A stretch of 64,000 bases of DNA, from NCBI GenBank assembly GCA_033239525.1, contig BSYO01000023.1, positions 13,284,158-13,348,157 of the forward strand, read 5' to 3'. Below the pieces are notes generated by a model that was not told where the DNA came from, did no database searches, and saw nothing but the letters and a program-made list of their open reading frames with translations. Positions within the stretch are counted from its first letter, which is position 1. Each line of letters begins with the position of its first letter. The stretch is from Nepenthes gracilis. Lineage: Eukaryota > Streptophyta > Magnoliopsida > Caryophyllales > Nepenthaceae. A program made the translations under genes and the position numbers. This document shows positions 12,601 to 22,670 of the stretch, in pieces.

Positions 12601-15600
12601 GACACAACAGAAAAAAAGGGTGTGCACATAATTTTGCCTACCCGTCATTAATGTAAATATCTGCTCATACTGAAAATATAGGTATCGGCCCCCGAAACCT
12701 ATATTTTCTAATACTATGACAATACCACAATATATTACTATATCAGTGATATATCAACCGATATAACTAATATATCTGCCAATACAGTTCTGTTAACTTA
12801 CAATTTTTTAAAATTTTTTTCTTTTAATATATTAAATATCAATACGTATTGTCAGATATACCCAAAATAAATACGGCCACGACCAATACCAATACCAATA
12901 TTTTTATCCATGCTCCTATATCCCTAACCACAATACTTCTCCAATATTGTATAATTTTACAGCTCATTGGATTTTCCTATCAGCAGCAGGAAGAGATCAC
13001 AAGGAAGGAGGGGCCTCATCATATAATCAAATAAATGGTGGATGAATACACAAACTAATAACCAATATAGAGCACTAAACACCCAAAAAATACTAGTAAC
13101 AACAAAAGTAGTGTGACAAATGTTTTCTTCTTGTTATCCTATTCTGTTTCTAAGGTCTAGCTGATAATATGTGCGCTAATATCTTCAATTGTGTAATCAA
13201 CAAAAATTTTGTTTTCAAATTATACCTCATAACAGATAAAGTTATTATGGCTGAACAATCAAATCAAGAGAGCCCTATCCAAATTTAGCATGGATAACTG
13301 GAGAGCAAGGTCCCAAATGAAGTGATGCACAGTGCCCATAATTAACAGAGAGCCAAAAAAAAGGTAAAGTTCTGATATAGGAGACCACAAAGAAGATTTA
13401 AAAAACAGTTTTATAGCTACATCTATGTTTTAAGTATGAGAGACCCCTCCACCTTATTTCAATTATAAAGAGGTCACTATTCACAAGTTGCCATAATATA
13501 TAGTAGTTTCCAAAAATGAATAAATTAGCACCTCTTAAATAGTGTTGTTAACGGTGTAAAGGACAATAAGGTGAAAAGGGTCCCTAGAGCTTAGGCGCAA
13601 ATTGTAAGGCGCAAGTGCAAGCCTAATGGAAGTGAGATGCCCATTCTTAAAATATTTATATATGATGTTCTCGTAATGAATTTTAGTTATCAAAGCTAAT
13701 AATAGAATAGAAATAGTAAAAGAGCATTTATGACAATCATCATTAATTCATAATTTAACTAATAATATAAAACATGATAATTAATAAAAAAATACTCACA
13801 ACAAATACACAATAACTACAAAATTTATCAATGGACTTGCAATACTATTCTCAAAATACTCACAATAATGACTAATATTTATCATCATCATCAAATAAAA
13901 GTTTATGTCTTCTCCTTCCTTAACTCATGGACTAAAATAGCTTCAACTTTATATGTCTGTAAGTTAAAATCTTGATCATTAACAAATTCCAATGAAGCAG
14001 CCATAAAGGTACTTAACATTCATGGTTTACACTATTTCTTCATTTAGTATAATGTATAATCTTATCTACTGCAATAAAGTTAACTACAAAACCATTTCTA
14101 ATAAATTTTCTCAAATTTAAATTCAATTATTTTCATCATAGTCTCCATCCATTATTACAATTGACCTCTTATTACTCTCATTAATCTCAACTTTTACAAA
14201 TATCAAGTCAATATTATGAATAACAATTAATTATAATGGCTAACTTACAAAAATAATTAATTTTTTTAATAAAAAAATTTATAAGGCGCTCAATGTGCAC
14301 ACCTTGAGCCTAAAGAAAAGGTATACGCCTTATAGCATAGGCACAAGCCTTCTCAAATAAGCTTCCCTTGGATAATATTAAGGCACTAGGGTTCAATCCC
14401 TAAGCCTAGGTGTGCCTAGGCACACATGAGGCATGCCGTTAATAACATTGCTCTTAAAGCCCAAAAAGTCTTTAACATGAAGAAAGCAATAACACTGTAT
14501 GGTTAACATTATAGGTCACATGCCAAAGGACAAGGAACGCACCACTTACTTTTTCACTGGGCACACACAATAGCAAACTACTCTAATTCTACTATCGAGA
14601 TAGGAACTCAGAAGACCATCCTTATCTAGTCAATGCTTTCAACCGAAAAACCATCTCGGACCCCTGAATACTATGATATCTATTTCATGTTACAACCTAC
14701 TCCACATTGTTGAAAAACAGAAAACTCTTTTGGGATCAGCTCTGCCAATTATCATAATTACTGTCCAAGTAAATAAAATGCTGTATTAGGTAGGACCACA
14801 GGAAAAATAACCTCTTCAAAGGCAATAATCTTAGCCCACATAAGCTCTTTGACTTGGACAGTTGAGACAAAACTTTGGCAGAGAGGAGACAAATTGATAG
14901 CATCATTCAGTTCTGACAATAAGCACCTATAGTTGAAAATACATCACAGATAAGAATTTATTTTCAGGAATACAGTAATCATCCCTTAATTATAATGTGT
15001 TCGCCTAGGGAAAACATTCTAGTAGTACCACACTTGATTGAAGCGGTGACAATGATAGTGGCAGTCAAGATGGTGAGCTAGCACATAGGCGACAGGAATG
15101 GCAATACTAGCAGTGGAAATCAACTTCCACATATGCTCTTTTCCCACCAAGCAGAGGAAAATTAGGAAAATTGATATGATTAAAAGGGTGGAATTAGTTT
15201 CATTTAATTCTATTACCCAATTCCATTGTTTGGAACGTGCTAAATGTGATGGAATTCAATACACTGATGACTTCAAATGCAAATTGTCTTACAAAAGTAT
15301 CTGCCACCAATAGGTCCGATTTGTGGATAATTTATTTGAACACTGTTACTTGGAAAAGGCCAACCACAAAAATTTCTGAATTACCCAGTCCATTTAAGCC
15401 ATCTCACCTCTTTCATACTCTTTGTTCTACCTCCATCTCTTCTCTTCGCTAATTGCTACATTTCCCCTCATTCCTTTTTCTCCTTTTTTTTTCTCTTTCT
15501 CTCACCTTTTTCTTTCTTAGTTCCACCTTCATCATTTCCCTCCCAGCAAAAGCATCCCTCCCTTTTCTCCATTCCATCTTCATCTCTTCTCTCCCTGCAA

Positions 15601-17058
15601 AACAACTGATTCTTTCCATGTACTCCCTTTATCTGTTCCTTTTTTTTTTCCTTTTTCTTTCTTTCTCCTTCCTTTTTCTTTTCTTTGTTCTGCTTCCACT
15701 TCTTTCCTCCCATTCTTCTCTCCTTTTTTCATCAAAGATTTTCCAAGAAATCTCTTCCTCCATAGATCTCTTGAACTATATGCAATGGATGCATCTGTCT
15801 TTTATTTTGAGCTAATCATACCAATAGCTAAAATATACAAGCAGGACATAGACACAACAAGAAAAACATTCCACCAACCCATCTGGACTCAAAATTAGAG
15901 CTGAAGACAAACCAAGGTATGAAAGGACGCAATTAGTGGCGATTCTTATCGTATGGCTCAAGACTCCATGATTTTTAGTTAGCCGCAAAAGAGTATTTTT
16001 CCCTGTCAAATAGACCGAGGTATGTGTTGGGGCAAAATGCGCGGAAGACCGAGCGGACACAACGCTCGGACAGAAACAGAGAGCAAAGCTCTCGAACGGT
16101 CGGGAGAGGTAGAGAGAAATATGAGAGTGAACACACGAATTTAACGTGGAAAACCCTTCGTTAAGTAAGGGAAAAACCACGAAAGAATACACTATAAAGG
16201 ATTGTTTACAAGTGTTAGCTACACAAGCTCAAACTAAAGTGAAACAATCACAAGTGTACAACTTTCTCTCTCTAAGGTGTTTCTCTCACAAAACTCACAA
16301 AGTGGTTGCTCACAAAAGCACACACCACAACTCACCAACCTCTCTCACACACATTAAATGATCTCAGCACACCTATATATATACATGAATAAATATATAT
16401 ATTATTCACTACCCTAGGAGTCTACCCTGACCACCCTAGCGCCGGGGTGGCAGGTAGGTTGCTCACAGCCGCCGCGCAGACGTACGCTGGCCCGCAACTG
16501 CAATATCTTGGAAGTTGTGGCGGCCACCAACTTCCAATGCCCGCATTTATTGCAGCCGCAGATCATTAATGAGAGAATAAGTCAACGCACGCGTGGATGG
16601 AGTCCTCGTCCAAGTCCTCTCGGACATGACGCACCAAGCAAAAGTCCTCGTCCATTATTCCAATGGAGTCCGCGGACAAAGGCCACTCGGGAGTGACCCC
16701 AACAGTATGTTGGGTTATATGGGAAAGTGGTTTCCATTCAAATATTTGGACATACCATACAACACTTAATTGAATCCTATTTATGTAACCATAACAACCA
16801 TAGTATACAATGATAAATCAATGGAACAGACATCTACTTAGAAAATTCAACAAATTAGTGAATTCTATGGATGATATCATATCAAACATAGTGCAAAGGT
16901 AAAACATTCGACGGAAACGCAACCAATTGCAAAATCGAACAACGTATGTTACCAGATTTCATGTCGACACGCTCAACTCTGCCATATTTTGAGAACAAGC
17001 GCTCCAGATCCGATTGTCGAGTGTCATACTCGAAGTTTCCCACGAAGATTGGCCTCAT
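9639..17058 (-). CDS. RS31: Plant RS-subfamily SR splicing factor (RS31 type)
   Basis: This protein binds pre-mRNA and controls splice-site choice in nuclear speckles. Five coding exons join in frame on the minus strand: 17058-16953, 11774-11662, 10676-10450, 10372-10121 and 9669-9639. All visible introns are GT-AG. The product has 242 residues. RRM1 (residues 2-73) has RNP2 IFVGNF and RNP1 GFAFVYF and ends [11 protein letters not shown]2 (93-165) has LFVINF and NFAFVQF and ends [13 protein letters not shown]. The C-terminal RS region contains repeated SPVY, SPDY and RSPV motifs and ends [11 protein letters not shown]. This architecture matches Arabidopsis RS31/RS31a. The start MRPIFVGNF was chosen because family members begin there; an upstream in-frame ATG at 17079 would lie in an intron. 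The gene appears intact. Arabidopsis RS31 makes long-intron splice variants; the same is inferred here. Confidence 0.95.
10741..10960. repeat. Dispersed AT-rich repeat in RS31 intron 2
   Basis: It has GATATAAT, CGATATATTGG, CCAATACCAATAC and ATACCGATGTTTTTACC motifs, related to 12700-12910 and to about 10-220. Termini and strand are unclear. Confidence 0.45.
11210..11400. repeat. Second dispersed repeat, shared with the ALMT intron
   Basis: It shares ordered blocks with 1525-1735 in the ALMT intron. Examples are CTTGTGTTTTCACC against CTCATATTTTCATGCC, and ATGAGTTATGCTATAACAT against ATGAGCTATGCTATAATAT. Both copies are intronic and diverged; no termini were identified. Confidence 0.45.
12690..12910. 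repeat. Dispersed AT-rich repeat in RS31 intron 1
   Basis: It contains CAATACCACAATATATTAC, CGATATAACTAATATATC, TTTTAAAATTTTTTTCTTTT and ATATTTTTATCCATG in the same order as bases about 10-220 at the window start. This is the clearest of the three matches. Confidence 0.55.
13540..14450. mobile_element. Non-autonomous hAT-type DNA transposon in RS31 intron 1
   Basis: The 911-bp element is flanked by a perfect 8-bp target duplication, CTCTTAAA, at 13532-13539 and 14451-14458. Its ends form 15-bp imperfect inverted repeats: TAGTGTTGTTAACGG on the left, and CAATGTTATTAACGG as the complement of the right end. Both resemble the CAGTGTTGTTAA-type hAT terminus. AGGCG/GCGCAAG and CCTTGAGCC/GCCTAGG motifs cluster near both ends, as subterminal transposase-binding repeats do. 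The AT-rich interior has no transposase. It lies wholly in the intron, away from splice sites. Confidence 0.88.
15440..15750. repeat. Long pyrimidine-rich tract in RS31 intron 1
   Basis: About 300 bp of nearly pure C/T on the plus strand, so a purine tract (GAA/GGA-rich) in the RS31 transcript. Open frames on either strand here are low-complexity artefacts. Purine-rich intronic RNA could bind SR proteins; that is inference. Confidence 0.6.
16025..16704 (-). mobile_element. Solo LTR, same family as the 30-34 kb array, in RS31 intron 1
   Basis: It begins TGTTGGGG and ends CCCCAACA, and is flanked by perfect 5-bp duplications GTATG at 16020-16024 and 16705-16709. No internal domain is present, so it is a 680-bp solo LTR. 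Its reverse complement aligns with 31916-32338: both contain GAGTGGCCTTTGTCC-like and GGCGCTAGGGTGG blocks, a TTATTCATGTATATATATAGG TATA region, and a terminal TCTCCCGACCGT block. The oriented strand is inferred from the primer-site-like sequence after the array LTR. It is therefore sense to the host gene. Confidence 0.88.
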
Positions 17059-17350
17059 CTTTCCCCGACTCTGCGCCAAAGTTAACCTATTACAATCACA
17101 GAAAATAGCAATGAAAAAGACGGAGAAGAAGGATGAAAATAAGCGCCGATCTCCTTATTTCAAGCTCTACTTGCAAGGTTTTACCTTCGATCTATCGAGG
17201 GTCAGGGAAACCCTAACGGACGACCCGAAGAAGAAAGGAATTTTGGAACGGAGGGAAAGAGGTTGACGGTGCTTATAAAGCCCAACTCAACAAAGCCCTA
17301 ATTCCCAACCAATCGCGCTATCCGGGCCGGTTGACCGTACGATAGGATTA
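17059..17350 (-). promoter_or_regulatory. 5' UTR intron and promoter region of the RS31-type gene
   Basis: Reading the minus strand, a non-coding exon is inferred to end at 17185 before GTAAAACC. The next exon begins at 17070 after GGCGCAG, giving a 114-bp 5' UTR intron 12 nt ahead of the start codon. Upstream are a telo-box (plus-strand AAACCCTAA, 17208-17216), a TGGGCT-type site II element near 17280, and an inverted CCAAT box near 17310. Telo-box plus site II pairs are typical of plant genes for RNA processing and translation. The transcription start is not determined. Confidence 0.6.
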
Positions 17351-19149
17351 CCATCTAAGTTTTACATTTAAATAAATATTTTTAATTTTAAAATATTAAA
17401 AATTTTATTTAAAAATATATACAAAAATATATATATTTGTTTATATATATTTTTAATTCTTTTAACATGAAATTTAAACCCTTTAATTAAGATCCAAAAG
17501 TCTAAGTCTATCTCCAAATTTTTCACATACTTATTAGATTAAGATCCCATTGGCAAAATAAAATATTAAAAAGTATTTTAAAAATATAAAAATAACATAT
17601 TTTTAGTATTATTTTTATCTTAATATTTTAAATATTTTAATATTTTATTAATAAAAATATATATTTATTATATTATTTTAATATATTAAATATTAAACAT
17701 AAAAAATGAATTAAATATGATGTTAAAATTAAATAATAATATTATAGTTTAAACATAGGCTTGTATCACCAATCTTCGTGTCAACTGTAGTCTTTTTAGG
17801 TTAAATTAAAAGTTTATTTTTACTTCTATCAAAACCAAATTTACTTTATATTTGATTACGAAAAATCAATTTCATAAATTAACCTTTAGTTTCGTTAAAT
17901 AACACAAAATTCTACACTTATCCCACATTTAATTTATAAAAATAGAATTTATATTTTTATCTTATCCATTCAAAAATATTTATTCTACTATTTTGATTAT
18001 ATTTTAATAAAAAATAAATATTTTTAAATAAATAATTATTTTTAAATTTTAAAAAATGGCTATTATTATATTTTCATTGGTACTAATTATTTTTAAGTAA
18101 TTGAGAATAACTATTTCCCTATTATTTTTTTATATTCTTAAAATGAACTTATATATATATATATATAATTATTTAATAATTATATTTAATAAATCTTAAT
18201 TATATACACGTAATATTATATATATATTTAATAAATATTTAATATATAATATTACGTACTATATTTAATATTATATTTAATATATATCAAATATATCTTT
18301 TTCATTAAATAAAGGTAAAAAAATTATTATGATTAATTTCTACCTTATTTCTCATACTATTTTACAAACTAAATATTAAAATACTAATTTTTAACTTATT
18401 CTATTCTAACAACCAAACATATGAATAATAATTTCTAACCCTATTTTCATCATAGTTCTATTCCAATCTTATTATATTCTACTAACGAAATGTGTTTTTA
18501 ATATACCAAAATAATTATTGAATTTCATTAATATAACATATAATTAAAATCGAGTTAGTTCTAAACTAATAATATTTTTATTATTTTTAAATACTTTTAT
18601 TTTTTAAAAAAAAATACATGCTATACTAGAGAATCTAAAAGTGTAAAAATAAGTATTTATGTAATATTTTATATTAAATATATCTCCTTAACATTGAAAA
18701 AATAATAATTTTGTAATTTCCATAAAGTGTAAAATTAATGGTTAAAATTAAGAATAAAATGATAGCAAAGTGAGAACACGATCACTTAAAATAAAACAAG
18801 CAGCTAATTTGCTAAGGTAAAACTTTTAATAAGATCGATGTTATTTTAATTTTTATTTTTTATAGGCAAATGTGGGAACTCAATTATTGAAATAAAGATT
18901 TGTTGATGAAAAAATTTAAAATTACTAAACTTTAACTTTCCACTGCTTATTCATTCAAACTTGTTTACATTGCTGCTAGAATACTGAATAATAGAATGTT
19001 ATATATTATATTGCTATTATTTTTGTAATTAAATTTTAATTTTGTATGATTGTTAGTTAATTTGTTATTTTTTAAATAATAAATAAATAATAACACACAC
19101 ATATATATATATATAAGTATAATTATTGAGTTACATTAAGGGTGTAGAA

Positions 19150-19640
19150 TAAATGTGAATATAGTATTAATGATGATATTTTACTCTCAAAATTATTTAC
19201 ATTTAATGATGGGATAAATATTATTATTAAAAATTTTGTTACTATTAACAGTAGTATAAACTCACAATTATTCCAATTTAATAATAGGATAAAGGCTATT
19301 ATTAAAATTTTTAATTTTATTAACGATGATATTTATACTCGTATTATTCAAAATTAACGATGAAAAAAATCATCGTTAAAAGTTTAGTTACTGCTAACAA
19401 TGATACTTACTCTATTAATTATTTATATTTAATAATGAAAAAAATATTACTGTTAATAATATCCAAGCTATTAATGACGAGAAATAAAATTTCATTATTA
19501 AAAACTTTTAATGACAGAAGAAATAGTAGTAAAAAATTTTTATTGTAAACAATTATTAGTAAAAAATTATATTTTTAATGATTATAATTTTCATCATAGA
19601 AATTACTTTTTATTACAGTATAACTATTACTAAGAAATAA
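19150..19640. mobile_element. CACTA-like subterminal repeat segment
   Basis: Short motifs TTAACGATGA, TTAATGATGA, TTAATGACGA and complements recur many times, including the hairpin at 19354-19379 with 10-bp arms TTAACGATGA/TCATCGTTAA. Such repeats mark the subterminal zones of plant CACTA elements. No clear CACTA terminus or transposase was found, so this is a degraded piece. Confidence 0.4.
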
Positions 19641-19811
19641 AATAATAATAAATATTATATTTATTAATTTATCGTTTAAAAATAAGGTATAAATACCATC
19701 GTAATAACCAATGGATAGGAGGTGACTAGTGAAGGATCACCGTAGGCGGTTGGGGGACTAGTCGTTCAATGATAGTGGTGGTGGTTGGCAGGTGGCCGGC
19801 GGCAGTGGCTA

Positions 19812-19842
19812 GGGGTGGGGTGGTGGGGCAAAGTTGGGGGGG
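19812..19842 (+). other. Candidate G-quadruplex motif
   Basis: Four runs of at least four G (GGGG-T-GGGG-TGGT-GGGG-CAAAGTT-GGGGGGG) with loops of 1, 4 and 7 nt fit the canonical pattern. It closes a G-rich island (19735-19845) in an otherwise extremely AT-rich region. Confidence 0.6.
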
Positions 19843-20863
19843 AAATATTCACAAAAGGTTGAAGTTTCTTATGAGAAATGCTTTAAGTGTGTGATCAAAT
19901 TTTTATATTAAAGTTAATGCAATTGTGTAGATTTTGACACGATATGAGTCATTTCATTTCAAGTACAAGAGTTGAGTCATAGACAGAAAAAAAATAATGA
20001 AAAATAAGGAAATTTTGCCTTTGATTTTGGCATAATTTCATGTCATTTTTAACGTCAATATAAAATATTAAAATATTATAAAAAATTAAGTAAAAATTAT
20101 TATCATATTTATTTAAAATATTTTTATTAAAATTGAATTTGAACCTTATCACTCAATGGATGCGATAACTAAAATTTTAATAACCTAAATTTTATAATTA
20201 AAAGAAACGAATAAAATTTGAATGGTTGTTTTTAAATTGCTTATAATATAAATATTTTAATATTTTAATATAATACAAAATAAAAAATAATTATTTATAT
20301 ATTTATAATTATTTATATCATCAAATTTAAAATTTTAAAGTATGTTTGGATTGTAGAACTAAAATTAAAATTTTAAAATATAAATCTAATTGGATAAAAT
20401 TTAAATTCTATTATTTTGACTATATATGAAATTATAATATTTGAAAAAATAAATTTAAATTATGGTTAATTTTTAATATATGTATACAATTAAAATCAAT
20501 AAATAGCCCAAAATCAATTTTGAAAATTTTAATGTATTAAAGTTGACCCAATATTTTTTTTAAATAATTTTAGATATAAATAATATTTTATAGATATATA
20601 TTATTTTAAAATATCTTTAGATATTATTCTTTATTAAAATATCAACTTTTAAATTAAAAATATTTTAAAAAAATCATGGTTTTCCCTATATACCCAATCA
20701 AAACAATTAAACATTTTTATTCAATAAGTTTCGTCCTATTTAATATTATCATATTTAATTAATAAATATTTTTAATATTAAAATTATAATTATTTATTCT
20801 ATCCTTAAAAATTATATTGAATCAATTATCTTACAATAAATTTTTATTTGCATAAAAATTACA

Positions 20864-21268
20864 CTGGTTGAGACTCACAGGGTTGGTCCCTGATCTATTT
20901 TAAATTAGAGGCTTAGGGCCCTTGTGATCCAAAAGTAATGCTCCTAGAGCAGATCCCACATGAAACTAGTACCTCTTTACCTTTCGATCTTTAATATATA
21001 AATATTCTTATTTTTTGTGTCTAAAAAATTTCTAAAATAAGTTACATTTTTTAAAGTTATAAGATTTTAAAATATTTATTATTATAAAAAAATTATTAAA
21101 AATATAGCTATTATTATATTTTTAATTTGTTTAAAAAATATAAAGTAGGACTATTAAATTTTTGATCAATTGTATAAATATCAAACAAGTTGAGACTCGT
21201 GAGGTTGCCCTCCGATCTACTTCAAATCGTAGGCTTGGAGCCTTCATGATCCAAAAACAATTAAGAAG
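20864..21268. repeat. Pair of diverged ~80-bp direct repeats
   Basis: 20864-20945 and 21187-21268 share GGTTGAGACTC, GATCTA(T/C)TT, AGGCTT(A/G)G and TGATCCAAAA in order, about 320 bp apart. They could be remnants of a retroelement end; no further structure was found. Confidence 0.45.
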
Positions 21269-21479
21269 TTTATCCCTTTAAAATGTACATAGATTCAATT
21301 TTTTTTAATCATAATTATTTAATATTTGATTGAATGATTAATTTTTTTTTAAAAAAAAATAATTATTATTTTTTAAATATATATATATATTAATTATTTA
21401 ATACTAATTAAAAGATTATAATTGAGAAGAATTCAATCAATTAAACGGTTGAATCCCCGAACCCGACCCAAATGGAATG

Positions 21480-22075
21480 CTCATGGTGCTTAAAATCTTC
21501 GTTTCCCGTCTCCTCTCTCTCTCTCTCTCTCCCCCTCGGTCTCGCCGTCTGTCCGCCAACAGTCCGAACGAAATAGCACGGCGGCCACACTCTCTGCTAA
21601 ACCCGCCCACCATGCCCTCTAAACCACGATGTACGGACTCTAAATCCCAAACCCAACATGAATTCTACTCAAAGACATCCAGCAATTGAAATTACATTCC
21701 TTACCTCTCAAAGTTATCACCGTACCCTTCTTCGCAGACCCAAAGGCAGATCCCTGATTCGAGTCTCTTTTCTAATTTAGTCTTCGATTCCAACTGGTGG
21801 GCATTGTTTCGTCTCGATAATTTTAGCATTTGTCGTTTACTATTTTGGCGTGTGCGAAAACAGGATGAATCGGCTGTTGGTAGACGGTTTGGGATATTGA
21901 AAGGAACGACGATGTCGCTTATCAATGGCGGCGGGTGAAGACGACAATTCAGAATAGTATCAGTAAGCCCAAGAAGCAGGTTAAGCCTATTGTTTTTACC
22001 GCCGCCGATGGGAGCCCACATTCTCCACCATCGGCTGTTGAAACCAAAAATTGTCGAAAGATTACATTGTAATTG
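21480..22075 (+). pseudogene. Unrecognised gene-like fragment
   Basis: A GC-richer 600-bp block with a CT-microsatellite leader (21510-21535), an ATG-led frame (21612-21689, MPSKPRCTDSKSQTQHEFYS) and later open frames. One ends KPKKQVKPIVFTAADGSPHS and stops at 22068. Another reads DESAVGRRFGILKGTT. Successive plausible stretches lie in different frames and no splice pattern joins them convincingly. The family is not recognised. It may be a broken gene, a captured fragment, or part of an unannotated gene. Confidence 0.3.
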
Positions 22076-22489
22076 ATTGTAATTGATGCGAATATTATGG
22101 ATATTTTAAATTAGAAAAGATTTAATTTTTTTATTAAAAAAATTATTTAATTTAATTTTAATTTTATTTAAAAAATTTTATTTGAGTGATTTTATTAAGA
22201 GATTTTATTTTATTTTTATCTTATAAAAGTATGTCATATTATTTTTAAATTTTAAAATATCGTTAGTTAGATAATTATATTTATATCTTAATTAATCTAA
22301 AATTGAATTATTTATATAAAATTTCTAACTCTAATATTAAATATATAATTGATAAATTGAATCAAATTTATATTTCCTCCCTTTCTCCCACTTTCTTCTG
22401 CTTCTCATCCCTTCCTTCCCCCTTCCCATGCATAAAATTTGATATCAGAGATTTTGGATGGAGTTACCTGTAACCAACATTTTTATAAT

Positions 22490-22670
22490 AATTTATTCAA
22501 AATTTTATCTAATAATTTTTTCTTAATTGAAAAAATTTTTCACATTAAAAATGTTATGTATTATTATATTTTTTATACTCATAAATTTGGTAATTGACAT
22601 TTGACGAAGAATGTAAATTTTATTCTATTGTGTCAAATTTTGTGTATTTAGATTAAATCCCAACACAATT
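22490..22670 (+). repeat. Fragment of the copia LTR family
   Basis: It aligns with the 3' third of the copia LTRs (7860-8009 and 3180-3329): TTAATTGAAAAAATTTTTCA, ATTATTATATT, TACTCATAAATTTGGTAAT, then TGTGTATTTAGATTAAATCC. No partner LTR is nearby. Confidence 0.65.

Larger units (their letters stand above)
17351..21475. other. AT-rich intergenic region
   Basis: About 4.1 kb between the RS31-type promoter and the fragment at 21.5 kb. Apart from the CACTA-like segment, G-rich tract and direct repeat listed separately, it holds only AT-rich low-complexity DNA. No coding exon is recognisable. Confidence 0.5.

Noticed and set aside
15453..15815. 120-codon hydrophobic frame on plus and a Lys/Glu-rich frame on minus
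   Set aside because: Both are translations of the pyrimidine tract in RS31 intron 1.
17059..17079. Upstream in-frame ATG for RS31 (MAQSRGK extension)
   Set aside because: A 5' UTR acceptor (GGCGCAG at 17071) places this ATG in an intron, and family proteins start at MRPxFVGNF.
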